Below, in pieces: positions 17,172 to 24,858 of a DNA stretch of 64,000 nucleotides; positions within the stretch are counted from its first letter, which is position 1, and every line of letters starts with the position of its first letter. The stretch is taken from NCBI RefSeq assembly GCF_006782915.1, contig NZ_VCNP01000051.1:62001-126000 (forward strand), written 5' to 3'. The notes under the pieces were generated by a model. That model searched no databases. It saw nothing but the letters and a program-made list of their open reading frames with translations, and was not told the origin of the DNA. The position numbers and the translations under genes were made by a program. The DNA is from Streptomyces calvus. GTDB lineage: Bacteria; Actinomycetota; Actinomycetes; Streptomycetales; Streptomycetaceae.

Positions 17172-17909
17172 ATGGGACATTGGTTGGAGCGGAACATCAT
17201 CGAGCCGGGCAAGCTCCCGCTGCTCCTCGCGCTCGCCGCCTTCGTTCTGACCTTCCTGATCACCCGGGTCATCACCCGTCTGATCCGGGCCGGCAAGGGG
17301 CCCTTCGGCAACGTCACGGCCGGCGCCGTGCACATCCACCATGTCGTCCCAGGGGTCGTCCTCACCGTGGCCGGCGGTTTCGGCGCGGTGGCGGGCGGTC
17401 GGCACGGCTTCGGATCGGCGCTGAGCGCGGTCCTCTTCGGCATCGGCGCGGGACTCGTCCTGGACGAGTTCGCCCTGATCCTGCACCTGGACGACGTCTA
17501 CTGGACCGAGGCGGGCCGCAAGAGCGTGGAGATGGTCGTCCTCACCGCCGCCCTGGTCGGCCTCCTGCTGGTCGGGTTCGCGCCGTTCGGCGTCAACGAC
17601 CTCTCCGAGGACGAACTCCAGAACCGTGCGAGCGTCGCCGCGAACGTCGCCGTGAACTTCCTCTTCTCGCTCATCGCCCTGAGCAAGGGCAAGGCGCGGA
17701 CCGCCGTCTTCGGCGTGATCGTTCCCGTCGTGGCCCTGATCGGCTCCCTGCGGCTGGCCCGCCCGGACTCCCCGTGGGCCAGACGCTTCTACCGGCGCCG
17801 TCCCCGCGCCCGGGCCAGGGCCACCCTGCGCGCCTACCGCCACGACCGCCGCTGGTCCGGCCCCCGGCGTGCCGTCCAGGACTGGCTCGGCGGCAAACCC
17901 AACCCTTGA
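17172..17909 (+). CDS. Conserved actinobacterial integral membrane protein
   Basis: 245 residues with about five hydrophobic spans (LLLALAAFVLTFLITRV, VVPGVVLTVAGGFGAVAGG, AVLFGIGAGLVLDEFALIL, VVLTAALVGLLLVGFAPFG, AVFGVIVPVVALIGSLRLA). A notable conserved-looking cluster is GAVHIHHVVPGVV plus LDEFALILHLDDVYW, with several His and Asp that could bind metal at the membrane face. The tail is strongly basic. No family with known function is recognised. ATG 17172 has no clear ribosome site; TAAAGT ends 6 bp upstream, so a leaderless transcript is possible. It is divergent from cobS. Confidence 0.75.
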   Translation: MGHWLERNIIEPGKLPLLLALAAFVLTFLITRVITRLIRAGKGPFGNVTAGAVHIHHVVPGVVLTVAGGFGAVAGGRHGFGSALSAVLFGIGAGLVLDEFALILHLDDVYWTEAGRKSVEMVVLTAALVGLLLVGFAPFGVNDLSEDELQNRASVAANVAVNFLFSLIALSKGKARTAVFGVIVPVVALIGSLRLARPDSPWARRFYRRRPRARARATLRAYRHDRRWSGPRRAVQDWLGGKPNP

Positions 17910-17934
17910 CGACACCCCCCGAGCACCACCAGGA

Positions 17935-18059
17935 GCACGGGGAACTGCGCGAACAAGGGGCGCGGGGAACTGCGCGAACGAGGGGTGCGGGGAACTGTGC
18001 GAACGAGGGGTGCGGGGAACTGCGACGCAAGGGGCGCGGGGAACTGCGCGAACGGGGGT
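17935..18059. repeat. Five tandem ~25-bp units of a Streptomyces dispersed repeat
   Basis: Downstream of the membrane-protein stop, the core CGGGGAACTGCGCGAAC recurs five times with small changes (starts near 17938, 17961, 17986, 18011 and 18038), separated by AAGGGGCG/GAGGGGTG. This sequence type is familiar (from memory) as an intergenic repeat scattered over Streptomyces chromosomes; here it is locally amplified. No coding potential of its own. Confidence 0.8.
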
Positions 18060-18078
18060 CCGGGGGCGGAGCCCCCGG
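18060..18078. terminator. Short strong hairpin after the tandem repeat
   Basis: CCGGGGGC-GGA-GCCCCCGG, an 8-bp GC-only stem with a three-base loop, lies between the convergent membrane-protein gene and cobT. A GAAAAAAGG tract follows about 30 bp to the right. It probably serves as a terminator for the rightward gene and is itself part of the dispersed repeat. Confidence 0.6.
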
Positions 18079-18142
18079 GGACGGGACGGGAAGGGGCGGC
18101 GGGGGCGAAAAAAGGACGGGCCCCCACCCCCAGGCCGCTCAC

Positions 18143-19291
18143 TCACTCCGGCTTGGCCGGCTCCTCCGCCTTCGCGAGGCCGCCGGACGTCTCCGGCTCC
18201 TCCGCCTTCGCGAGGCCGTCGGACGCGTCCGGCTCCTCCGACTCCTCCGCCCGTTCCGGCAACTCCGCCGCCAACGCCGCGGCCGCCTGCACCAGAGGCA
18301 GCGCCAGCAGACCCCCCGTGCCCTCACCGACGGTGACACCGTGGGTGAGCAGGGGCTCCAGCGCCATCCGGTCCAGCGCCTTGGCCTGGGCCGGCTCACC
18401 GCTGTCGTGCGCGGCCAGCCACCAGTCCGGCGCCCGGAACGCGACCCGCTGGCCCACCAGCGCACACGCCGCCGTCACCACTCCGTCCAGCACGACGGGC
18501 AGCTTCCGCACCGCGGCCTGGAGCAGGAAGCCCGTCATCGCGGTGAGATCGGCCCCGCCGACCGTCGCGAGGAGCTGCAACTGGTCGCCCAGCACAGGCC
18601 GGGCCCGGCGCAGCGCGTCACGGATCGCCGCGCACTTGCGCATCCACGCCAGGTCGTCGATCGCGAGCCCGCCGCGTCCCGTCACCACCGACGCGTCCGT
18701 CCCGCACAGCGCGGCCACCAGCACGCCCGCCGCGGTCGTCCCGCCGACGCTCACATCACCGAGCACCACCAGGTCCGTACCGGAGTCGGCCTCCTCGTCG
18801 GCCACGGCCATCCCGGCCCGGAACGCCGCCTCGGCCTCCTCGGACGTCAGCGCGTCCTCGACGTCGATGCGCCCGCTGCCGCGCCGCACCCGGTGCCGTA
18901 CGACGTCCTCGGGCAGCGACCCGGGGTCGCAGTCCAGAGCCATGTCGACCACCCGCACCGGCACCCCGAGGCGGCGGGCCAGCACGGCCACCGGACGGCC
19001 GCCCTCCAGCACCTCCCGCACCAGGCCGGCGGCGCTGCCCGCGGCCCGCGAGGAGACGCCCAGCTCCGCGATCCCGTGATCACCGGCGAACAGCACGACC
19101 CGCGGCCGTTCCACCGGCCGTACCGGCACCGCGGACTGCGCCGCCGCCAGCCATTCACCCAGGTCGTCGAGGCGGCCCAGCGCCCCGGGCGGCACGATCT
19201 GCCGCTCCCGGCGCGCCTCCGCGTCGCGGCGTACCCCGCCGTCCGGACGCTCGATCAGATCGGTGAAGTCGTCGAGATTAAGCGAGCTCAT
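18143..19291 (-). CDS. cobT: Nicotinate-nucleotide--dimethylbenzimidazole phosphoribosyltransferase (CobT)
   Basis: 382 residues. It makes alpha-ribazole phosphate from dimethylbenzimidazole and nicotinate mononucleotide. Motifs include PPGALGRLDDLGEWLA, VLFAGDHGIAELGVS, VLGDVSVGGTTAAG, CAAIRDALRRARP and the active-site region THGVTVGEGTGGLLALPLVQAAAA (two segments). ATG 19291 (MSSLNLDDF) is chosen over longer frames because homology starts there. The last 30 residues are a 12-residue repeat ending in LAKAEEP (two full copies plus a part), encoded by a 36-bp tandem repeat, an unusual acidic tail beyond the enzyme. It converges on the repeat region and is divergent from a methyltransferase gene. 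Confidence 0.94.
   Translation of the reverse strand: MSSLNLDDFTDLIERPDGGVRRDAEARRERQIVPPGALGRLDDLGEWLAAAQSAVPVRPVERPRVVLFAGDHGIAELGVSSRAAGSAAGLVREVLEGGRPVAVLARRLGVPVRVVDMALDCDPGSLPEDVVRHRVRRGSGRIDVEDALTSEEAEAAFRAGMAVADEEADSGTDLVVLGDVSVGGTTAAGVLVAALCGTDASVVTGRGGLAIDDLAWMRKCAAIRDALRRARPVLGDQLQLLATVGGADLTAMTGFLLQAAVRKLPVVLDGVVTAACALVGQRVAFRAPDWWLAAHDSGEPAQAKALDRMALEPLLTHGVTVGEGTGGLLALPLVQAAAALAAELPERAEESEEPDASDGLAKAEEPETSGGLAKAEEPAKPE
18159..18230. repeat. cobT: 36-bp in-frame tandem repeat in the cobT 3' end
   Basis: Units 18159-18194 and 18195-18230 differ at a few bases, with a truncated third copy to about 18251. Being exactly 12 codons long, gain or loss of units keeps the frame. It encodes the Ala-Lys-Glu-Glu-Pro-rich tail of CobT. 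Confidence 0.85.
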
Positions 19292-19542
19292 TCGCCGAAC
19301 AGTACCGGCCCCGCTCGAACACGAGGGAGCGCCGGTCAGCACCGCGTGCACCGCCTCACCCGCACCACGCCACCCGGGCGCCGATGCGCCCCGGAACGCC
19401 TTCCCCTACGTAACGTTTTACAGGGAAATGCCGGACATCCAGCCGTCCGCCTCACCCCGCCCACCCGCACCACCGAATCCATCCGCCCCACCGCCACTGC
19501 ACCCGCCCGTCCCCACCCCTCTGCACCACCCGCCTCACCGCA

Positions 19543-19611
19543 CTGCACCCACCCGCCCGACTCCTCTGCACCCACCCGCCCGACTCCTCTGCACCCACCC
19601 GCCCGACCCTG
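19543..19611. repeat. Three 23-bp C-rich tandem units (gap 19292-19664)
   Basis: CTGCACCCACCCGCCCGACT plus CCT recurs at 19543, 19566 and 19589 with almost no change, inside a longer C-rich, G-poor stretch from about 19440. The 373-bp gap separates the divergent cobT and methyltransferase genes; near 19,410-19,425 is the only AT-rich patch (TACGTAACGTTTTAC), a likely promoter site. I recognise nothing else in it. Confidence 0.8.
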
Positions 19612-19664
19612 TCCCGCCCGTAGCGGCACCCGCGTGCCGTACGCCCTCACGCCGGGAGCCGCCC

Positions 19665-20714
19665 ATGTCCGCGCCCACCCCCGACACCGCGTCCCCCGTT
19701 CCCCACGGCTCCGCCCGGGTGCACGAGCCGCGCCGCCAGGACTGCCCCTGGTGCGGTTCCGCGCGGCTGCGCAACCGGCTGCGCACCGGGGACCTGCGCC
19801 GCCACCGGCCGGGCCTGTTCACCGTCGACACCTGCCGGGACTGCGGCCACACCTTCCAGAACCCCCGCCTCACCGCCGAGGGCCTCGCCTTCTACCGGCG
19901 GGCCGTGCGCGGCGCCCCCCGGGACCCCGCCACCGAACGCGTCCTGGCCCTGCACGCCGCCCGGCACCGCCGCCGCTCCGCCGCCCGCGCGATGCTGCCC
20001 TTCGGCGAACCGGAGAGCTGGCTGGACGTCGGCACCGGCCTCGCCCGTTTCCCGCACACCGCGCGGGAGTTCTTCCCGTACACCGCCTTCGACGGCACCG
20101 ACCTCACCGCGCGCGTCGAACGGGCCCGGGCGCTCGGCCGCGTGGAGGAGGCGCACATCGGGCCGCTGACCGACCCGGCCGTCCTGGCCCGGGTGGCCGG
20201 CCGCTACGACGTGGTCAGCCTGCTGCACCACCTGGAACACACCACCGACCCCCGCGCGGAACTCCACGCCGCCCTCGACGCCCTCCGCCCCGGCGGCCAC
20301 CTCCTCGTCGAGACCCTCGACCCGCGCTGCGCCTACGCCGTCCTGTTCGGCCGCTGGTGGCTGCCCTACGACCAGCCCCGCCGACTGCACCTGCTGCCCC
20401 CGCGCAACGTCCGCGCGGAACTGGAGGGGCGGGGCTGCACCGTCGTCACCGCCGGGCACCGCGCCGCGCACGTGCCGCACGACCTGGCCGGCCTGGCCGC
20501 CCTCGCCCTCTCCCACACGCTGCCCGCGCCGGACACCCCCTGGCGGGCCATCCCGCCGAGCCCGCTCCAGCGGCACCTGCGCACCGTGCTGCTGCGCGCG
20601 GGCACCCCGCTGGTGGTCGCGGCGGCGGTCACCGACCTCGCCCTGGCACCCCTGGTGCGCCACACGCCGTTCGCCAACGCCTACCGGATCATCGCGCGCA
20701 AGCCCGCGGACTGA
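19665..20714 (+). CDS. Class I SAM methyltransferase with N-terminal zinc ribbon
   Basis: 349 residues. Two Cys pairs (DCPWCGSARL and DTCRDCGHTFQNPRL, about residues 22-62) form a zinc ribbon typical of sugar/natural-product methyltransferases of the methyltransf_13/23 type. Then comes a SAM-binding region (SWLDVGTGLARFPHTA), RYDVVSLLHHLEHTTDP and LRPGGHLLVETLDP. The C-terminus contains a hydrophobic segment (TPLVVAAAVTDLALAPLV) that may touch the membrane. ATG 19665 follows GGGAGCCGCCC. Substrate unknown; placement between cobT and cobU need not imply a cobalamin role. It ends 12 bp from the convergent cobU gene with no terminator between. Confidence 0.85.
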   Translation: MSAPTPDTASPVPHGSARVHEPRRQDCPWCGSARLRNRLRTGDLRRHRPGLFTVDTCRDCGHTFQNPRLTAEGLAFYRRAVRGAPRDPATERVLALHAARHRRRSAARAMLPFGEPESWLDVGTGLARFPHTAREFFPYTAFDGTDLTARVERARALGRVEEAHIGPLTDPAVLARVAGRYDVVSLLHHLEHTTDPRAELHAALDALRPGGHLLVETLDPRCAYAVLFGRWWLPYDQPRRLHLLPPRNVRAELEGRGCTVVTAGHRAAHVPHDLAGLAALALSHTLPAPDTPWRAIPPSPLQRHLRTVLLRAGTPLVVAAAVTDLALAPLVRHTPFANAYRIIARKPAD

Positions 20715-20726
20715 CCGGCCGGCACC

Positions 20727-21926
20727 TCACCCGCGCAGGACCAGCGCCTGGCCCGCCACCACCAGCAGCACCTGCTCGCACTCCCGGGCGAACGCCGCGT
20801 TCAGCCGCCCGAGTTCGTCCCGGTACCGGCGGCCGGACGCCGTCGCGGGCACGATGCCCGACCCCACCTCGTTGGAGACGGCGACCACCGTCCGCCGGGT
20901 CGCGCGCACCGACTCCGTCAGCTCCCGCACCCGTTCCCGCAGCGCCCGCTCCCCGCCGTCCGCCCACTCCGCGTCGTCCCACGCCCCGACCGCGTCCATC
21001 GCGTCCGTCAGCCACAGCGACAGGCAGTCCACCAGCAGCGGCGGCCCGTCGTCCTTCAGCAGCGGCACCAGGTCGCAGGTCTCCAGGGTCCGCCACGATC
21101 CCGGCCGCCGCTCCTGGTGCGCCGAGACCCTGGCCGCCCACTCGGTGTCCCCGTTGCGCGCCCCGCCGGTCGCCACGTACACCACCTCGGGGAACGACTC
21201 CAGCCGCCGCTCGGCCTCCACCGACTTGCCCGAGCGCGCCCCGCCCAGCACCAGCGTCCGCCGCGGCACGTCGGGCACGTCCTCGTACGCGCCGACCTCC
21301 AGGGTGGACCCGTCCGGCACGGCACGCGCCCCGGCCGCCGCGAGCCGCCGCGCGAGCTCCGTGCCCGGCGGCACGTCGTGGTCCAGATGGACGGCGACGA
21401 CATCGGTGGTCGGGCCCACCGCCCCGGTCTCCCGCAGCCTCGCCAGCGCGTCCGGCCGGCCCACGACGTCCAGCAGCACCATGGCGTACGGCTCGGACGT
21501 GGCCTCCAGTCCGGCCGGCGCACCGCCCGGCGGCAGGTACAGCAGCCGCTGCCCGTCCGTGCCGGTCACCGCGTACCCGGTGCCGGGCGCGTCCAGTGCC
21601 ACCGCGCGCACCCTGTGTCCGGTCAGCAGCGCCAGCTCCCGCCCGTCCGGCACCCTCCCGGGCTGCGGCAGCCCGGCCGGCACCTCGACCGCGGGCCCGT
21701 CGTGCGGATGCGACAGCAGCGCCTGGCGCACACCGCCCAGCGATCGCCCCGCGCGGGCCGCCGCGAACGCCGCGCCCGGCGTGAGATCGAGCAGCAGCGC
21801 ACCGTCCACGAGCAGTGAGGTGGCCGCCCGCGCGTCCGGTCCGAGCGCGGACGCGCACACGGCGCAGGGACAGTCGGGGCGGGGCAGGCCCGCGGGGGCA
21901 CCGGTGCCGAGCAGAGTGAGTTCCAC
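20727..21926 (-). CDS. cobU: Metallo-beta-lactamase-like domain fused to CobU (adenosylcobinamide kinase / GDP transferase)
   Basis: 399 residues in two parts. Residues 1-215 resemble a metallo-beta-lactamase fold (LLGTGAPAGLPRPDCPCAVC, GALLLDLTPGAAFAA, LLSHPHDGPAVEVP, VVAVHLDHDVPPG), PhnP-like at the N-terminus. The usual HxHxDH metal motif is reduced to HPHDG, so metal binding may be altered. Residues 225-399 are CobU: P-loop LVLGGARSGKSVEAE, YVATGGARNGDTEWAARV, HQERRPGSWRTLE, LLVDCLSLWLTDAM, VSNEVGSGIVP and GRRYRDELGRLN. CobU phosphorylates adenosylcobinamide and adds GMP from GTP. GTG start at 21926. Long CobU fusions of this sort occur in other Streptomyces (memory); the role of the front domain is unknown. 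Confidence 0.92.
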   Translation of the reverse strand: MELTLLGTGAPAGLPRPDCPCAVCASALGPDARAATSLLVDGALLLDLTPGAAFAAARAGRSLGGVRQALLSHPHDGPAVEVPAGLPQPGRVPDGRELALLTGHRVRAVALDAPGTGYAVTGTDGQRLLYLPPGGAPAGLEATSEPYAMVLLDVVGRPDALARLRETGAVGPTTDVVAVHLDHDVPPGTELARRLAAAGARAVPDGSTLEVGAYEDVPDVPRRTLVLGGARSGKSVEAERRLESFPEVVYVATGGARNGDTEWAARVSAHQERRPGSWRTLETCDLVPLLKDDGPPLLVDCLSLWLTDAMDAVGAWDDAEWADGGERALRERVRELTESVRATRRTVVAVSNEVGSGIVPATASGRRYRDELGRLNAAFARECEQVLLVVAGQALVLRG

Positions 21927-21980
21927 GCCCCCGATTTTCGCCTCTCCCCACGACCGCTGCCCGTCCGACTACGCTCTGGG

Positions 21981-22008
21981 CAGGAGCCGGACCGAGATCC
22001 GGCTCCTG
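21981..22008. promoter_or_regulatory. 11-bp perfect inverted repeat upstream of a small acidic protein
   Basis: CAGGAGCCGGA (21981-21991) and TCCGGCTCCTG (21998-22008) flank CCGAGA. It lies 35 bp before the ATG at 22043 and 55 bp from the divergent cobU start. It could be an operator or an RNA hairpin in the leader of the small gene. Confidence 0.5.
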
Positions 22009-22042
22009 CTGTGCAGTGTGCTCACACCCATGGGAGGCGTAC

Positions 22043-22255
22043 ATGGCGGCATGGACGTGGCGGTTCGAGAAGGCCGACGGGACGCAGGTCGAGCCCGCGG
22101 TGCCGCCGGAGGAGTTCCCCACACAGGGGGACGCCGAGTCCTGGATCGGGGAGAACTGGAAGGCCCTTCTGGAGGGCGGTGCCGACCAGGTGCGCCTGCT
22201 GGAGGACAGCACGGAGATCTACGGCCCGATGAGCCTGCACGCCGAGCAGGAGTGA
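22043..22255 (+). CDS. Conserved small acidic protein, 70 residues
   Basis: The frame starts at ATG 22043 after GGGAGGCGTAC, an excellent ribosome site. The product (AAWTWRFEKADGTQVEPAV ... GDAESWIGENWKALLEGG ... QVRLLEDSTEIYGPM) is rich in Trp and acidic residues, without signal or membrane segment. I recall near-identical short proteins annotated as hypothetical in many Streptomyces but know no function. Codon usage is typical of the chromosome, supporting a real gene. A terminator-like hairpin follows the stop. Confidence 0.8.
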   Translation: MAAWTWRFEKADGTQVEPAVPPEEFPTQGDAESWIGENWKALLEGGADQVRLLEDSTEIYGPMSLHAEQE

Positions 22256-22274
22256 CCCCGGACCCGTGAACTCC

Positions 22275-22303
22275 CGGGCGGGGGCCGCACCGGCCCTCGC
22301 CCG
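22275..22303. terminator. Stem-loop between convergent genes
   Basis: CGGGCGGGGGCC (22275-22286) pairs with GGCCCTCGCCCG (22292-22303), 12 bp with one mismatch and a five-base loop. It lies between the small acidic gene (+) and a methyltransferase gene (-) and could serve both. Confidence 0.65.
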
Positions 22304-22333
22304 CCCCGCGGTGTCGCGGTGTCCCGAGAGGGC

Positions 22334-23089
22334 TCAGCCGCGGACGCCGCACAGGTGCAGCAGGGCCGCCACTCCCCGGTAGGGGTCCGTCCGTCCGGCC
22401 CGCTCCTCGGCCGCGAGCAGGGCCTCCAGATCGCCCGGGAGGTCCGCGTCGTCCGCCGCCGTGTCCGTGAACACCCGGACGCCGTACCAGGTGTGCAGCG
22501 GTGCCCCGATCCCCGCGAGCGTCGACGTCAGCCGCTTCAGCCCGTACGACACCGTCGAGAAGGCCTCCAGCGCCCCGGCCCAGTCACCGGACAGGCCGGC
22601 CCGCATCGCGGGCGCGTCGCCGTTGCGCACCAGCAGGGACAGCAGCCCGCCGGGCGCCAGCATCCGGCCCAGTCCGGCCAGCAGCGCGTCCGGCTCCTCG
22701 ACCTGCAGCAGGACGCCGTGACAGAGCACCACGTCGAAACTGCCCGGCCGGAAGTGCACGCCCGTGTCCCGGCCGTCGCCCTCGACGATCCGCATCCGCT
22801 CCCGGATGCCCTCCGGTTCCCCGGCGAGCTCCTCCCGGACGGCGGCGATCATCACCGGGTCCTGCTCGACGCCGGTGACCTGGTGGCCGGCCCGTGCCAG
22901 CCGCAGCGCCTGCGCTCCCCGGCCCATGCCCACGTCGAGCACGCGCAGCCGCCGCCCGACCGGGAAGCGCCCCACTATCTGCTCCTCCAGCTGGCGGGCC
23001 ACCAGCTCCCGCCGGACGGCGTCCCGCAGACCGCCGGGCCCGCTCGCCCGGTCCCGCGCAGCGCCGTCGGCGACCGACGTGGCGCTCAG
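22334..23089 (-). CDS. Class I SAM-dependent methyltransferase
   Basis: About 251 residues from a CTG at 23089. The SAM motif is LRVLDVGMGRGAQALRLA, followed by VTGVEQDP, IVEGDGRD, FDVVLCHGVLLQVEEPDALL and LAPGGLLSLLVRNGDAPAM. This resembles the CmoA/BioC-like methyltransferase group (tRNA or small-molecule methylation), but the substrate is not determined. Start choice is uncertain: the CTG overlaps the stop of the upstream DUF3043 gene (CTGA) and keeps an apparently folded N-terminus; the first GTG in frame is at 23002, leaving only about 19 residues before motif I. Coupled translation with the DUF3043 gene is likely. Confidence 0.82.
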   Translation of the reverse strand: MSATSVADGAARDRASGPGGLRDAVRRELVARQLEEQIVGRFPVGRRLRVLDVGMGRGAQALRLARAGHQVTGVEQDPVMIAAVREELAGEPEGIRERMRIVEGDGRDTGVHFRPGSFDVVLCHGVLLQVEEPDALLAGLGRMLAPGGLLSLLVRNGDAPAMRAGLSGDWAGALEAFSTVSYGLKRLTSTLAGIGAPLHTWYGVRVFTDTAADDADLPGDLEALLAAEERAGRTDPYRGVAALLHLCGVRG

Positions 23090-23685
23090 GGCCGCTCCCC
23101 GCGCTTGACCTGGGGCTTGGGCAGCCGCAGCCGGCGCATCTGGAGGGAACGCATCAGCGCGTAGGCCACCGCGCCGCGCCGGTTGTCGTCGGGGAAGCGC
23201 TCCGCCAGCCGCTTCTTCAGCCGGAAGCCGGTCACGACCGAGTCGAGCACGATCATCACGATCACCACCAGCCACAGCAGCAGCGCGGCGTTCTGCAGCT
23301 GGGGCACCTGGATCATGCTCAGCACCAGGATGATCACGGCCATCGGCAGGAAGTACTCCGCGATGTTGAACCGCGCGTCGACGAAGTCGCGCGCGAACCT
23401 GCGCACCGGCCCCTTGTCACGGGCGGGCAGGTAGCGCTCGTCGCCGCTGGCCAGCGCCTGGCGCTGACGCTCCAGCGCGGCGCGCCGCTCCTCGCGCTGG
23501 CGCTTGGCGGCCTCCTTGCGCGTCATCGTCGTGTTGGCGACGCTGCGGCGCTGGGACTGGGCCACGCTGCGCTTGGGCGTGGGGCGGCCCTTGGGGGCCT
23601 CCGGATGACGGGTCTGCTTGGAGTCGGTCACCGTCGCCTTGTCGGCGGCGGATGCCTTCTCTTCCTTGGCACGGCTACGGAACAC
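23086..23685 (-). CDS. DUF3043 integral membrane protein
   Basis: 199 residues. A charged N-terminal third (FRSRAKEEKASAADK ... TMTRKEAAKRQREERRAALERQRQA) precedes GDERYLPARDKGPVRRFARDFVDARFNIAEYFLPMAV split over the DUF3043 core, then two membrane helices (FLPMAVIILVLSMIQV, AALLLWLVVIVMIVLDSVV) and a basic tail. The family is confined to actinobacteria and has no known function. GTG 23685 matches the usual family start; a TTG six bases upstream is possible. It is divergent from pspA and coupled to the downstream methyltransferase gene. Confidence 0.88.
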   Translation of the reverse strand: MFRSRAKEEKASAADKATVTDSKQTRHPEAPKGRPTPKRSVAQSQRRSVANTTMTRKEAAKRQREERRAALERQRQALASGDERYLPARDKGPVRRFARDFVDARFNIAEYFLPMAVIILVLSMIQVPQLQNAALLLWLVVIVMIVLDSVVTGFRLKKRLAERFPDDNRRGAVAYALMRSLQMRRLRLPKPQVKRGERP

Positions 23686-24022
23686 AAAACCCAAGGGTAC
23701 GGGGTGCCCGGGGTTGGACCCCAGCCGCATGGGGAACGATCCGGCAACACCGGACGTCTCCAATAGGACAGAGAGGACGATGAGGGAACTCCGCGGGGAC
23801 GATGCGGGGGCTTCGGGGGAACGTCGTTCGGGTTCCCGGGCTCCCGGGCGGCCGTCTGCGGGGGTCACCTACTCCCTGCGCCGGATCCGAAGGGTGCTCA
23901 GTCGTCCTTGGGGATGAGCGCATACGTCGCCGAACAGTGCGGTAATGGAGGCAGGGCCCGTACTGTGGGTTCTGTCGCAGGAGCTGGAGCTGGAGTCCGT
24001 CAGAAGGGGGCGCGCGAAGCCC

Positions 24023-24820
24023 ATGAGCGGTGTCATGAAGCGTATGGGGATGATCTTCCGCGCGAAGGCGAACAAGGCCCTTGACCGGGCCGAGGACCCG
24101 CGCGAGACCCTCGATTACTCGTACCAGAAGCAGCTGGAGCTGCTCCAGAAGGTCCGCCGCGGCGTCGCCGACGTGGCGACCAGTCGCAAGCGGCTGGAGC
24201 TCCAGCTCAACCAGCTCCAGTCCCAGTCGTCGAAGCTGGAGGACCAGGGCCGCAAGGCGCTCGCGCTGGGTCGTGAGGACCTCGCCCGCGAGGCGCTCTC
24301 GCGCCGCGCCGCCCTCCAGCAGCAGGTGACGGACCTGGAGACGCAGCACGCCACGCTCCAGGGCGAGGAGGAGAAGCTCACCCTCGCGGCCCAGCGCCTC
24401 CAGGCCAAGGTGGACGCCTTCCGCACCAAGAAGGAGACCATCAAGGCCACGTACACGGCGGCCCAGGCGCAGACCCGGATCGGCGAGGCCTTCTCCGGCA
24501 TCTCCGAGGAGATGGGCGACGTCGGCCTGGCGATCCAGCGCGCCGAGGACAAGACCGCCCAGCTCCAGGCGCGGGCCGGCGCGATCGACGAACTGCTCGC
24601 CTCCGGCGCCCTCGACGACCAGTCCGGCATGCACAAGGACGACATCCAGGCCGAGCTGGACCGGCTCTCCGGTGGTACGGATGTAGAGCTGGAACTGCAG
24701 CGCATGAAGGCCGAGCTGGCCGGCGGTTCGTCGGCCGGACAGCAGGCCATCGAAGGCGGCAGCGGTCAGCAGCAGTCCCAGCAGCAGCCACAGGACACCC
24801 CCCGCTTCGACAAGCAGTAG
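24023..24820 (+). CDS. pspA: Phage shock protein A (PspA/IM30/Vipp1 family)
   Basis: 265 residues, almost entirely alpha-helical coiled coil: MIFRAKANKALDRAEDPRET (amphipathic membrane-binding start), LDYSYQKQLELLQKVRRGV, long heptad-rich Gln/Glu/Arg helices, and EEMGDVGLAIQRAEDKTAQLQ near the C-terminus, then a Gln-rich tail (QQQSQQQPQDTP). PspA assembles ESCRT-III-like coats that stabilise a leaking membrane. ATG 24023 (MSGVMKRMG) is preferred; a second ATG at 24035 is possible. A PspAA gene follows 38 bp downstream, then a two-component system and an RND exporter on the same strand, the layout of an envelope-stress module. Confidence 0.93.
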   Translation: MSGVMKRMGMIFRAKANKALDRAEDPRETLDYSYQKQLELLQKVRRGVADVATSRKRLELQLNQLQSQSSKLEDQGRKALALGREDLAREALSRRAALQQQVTDLETQHATLQGEEEKLTLAAQRLQAKVDAFRTKKETIKATYTAAQAQTRIGEAFSGISEEMGDVGLAIQRAEDKTAQLQARAGAIDELLASGALDDQSGMHKDDIQAELDRLSGGTDVELELQRMKAELAGGSSAGQQAIEGGSGQQQSQQQPQDTPRFDKQ

Positions 24821-24858
24821 GCGCCGAGGGCGGAAGGGGCCCACGCCGAGGAGGGCAC

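Noticed and set aside
17935..18059. Tandem ~25-bp units considered as a CRISPR array
   Set aside because: Units are contiguous without unique spacers and no cas genes are near; fits a dispersed intergenic repeat.
17180..21784. A 1534-codon plus-strand frame across cobT, a methyltransferase and cobU
   Set aside because: It crosses the repeat array and several well-identified genes; product is Pro/Arg-rich with no domain, an artefact of few stop codons at high G+C.
16210..22042. Cobalamin riboswitch upstream of cobS, cobT or cobU
   Set aside because: No B12-box-like sequence or typical long structured leader found in the gaps at 17112, 19292 or 21927.
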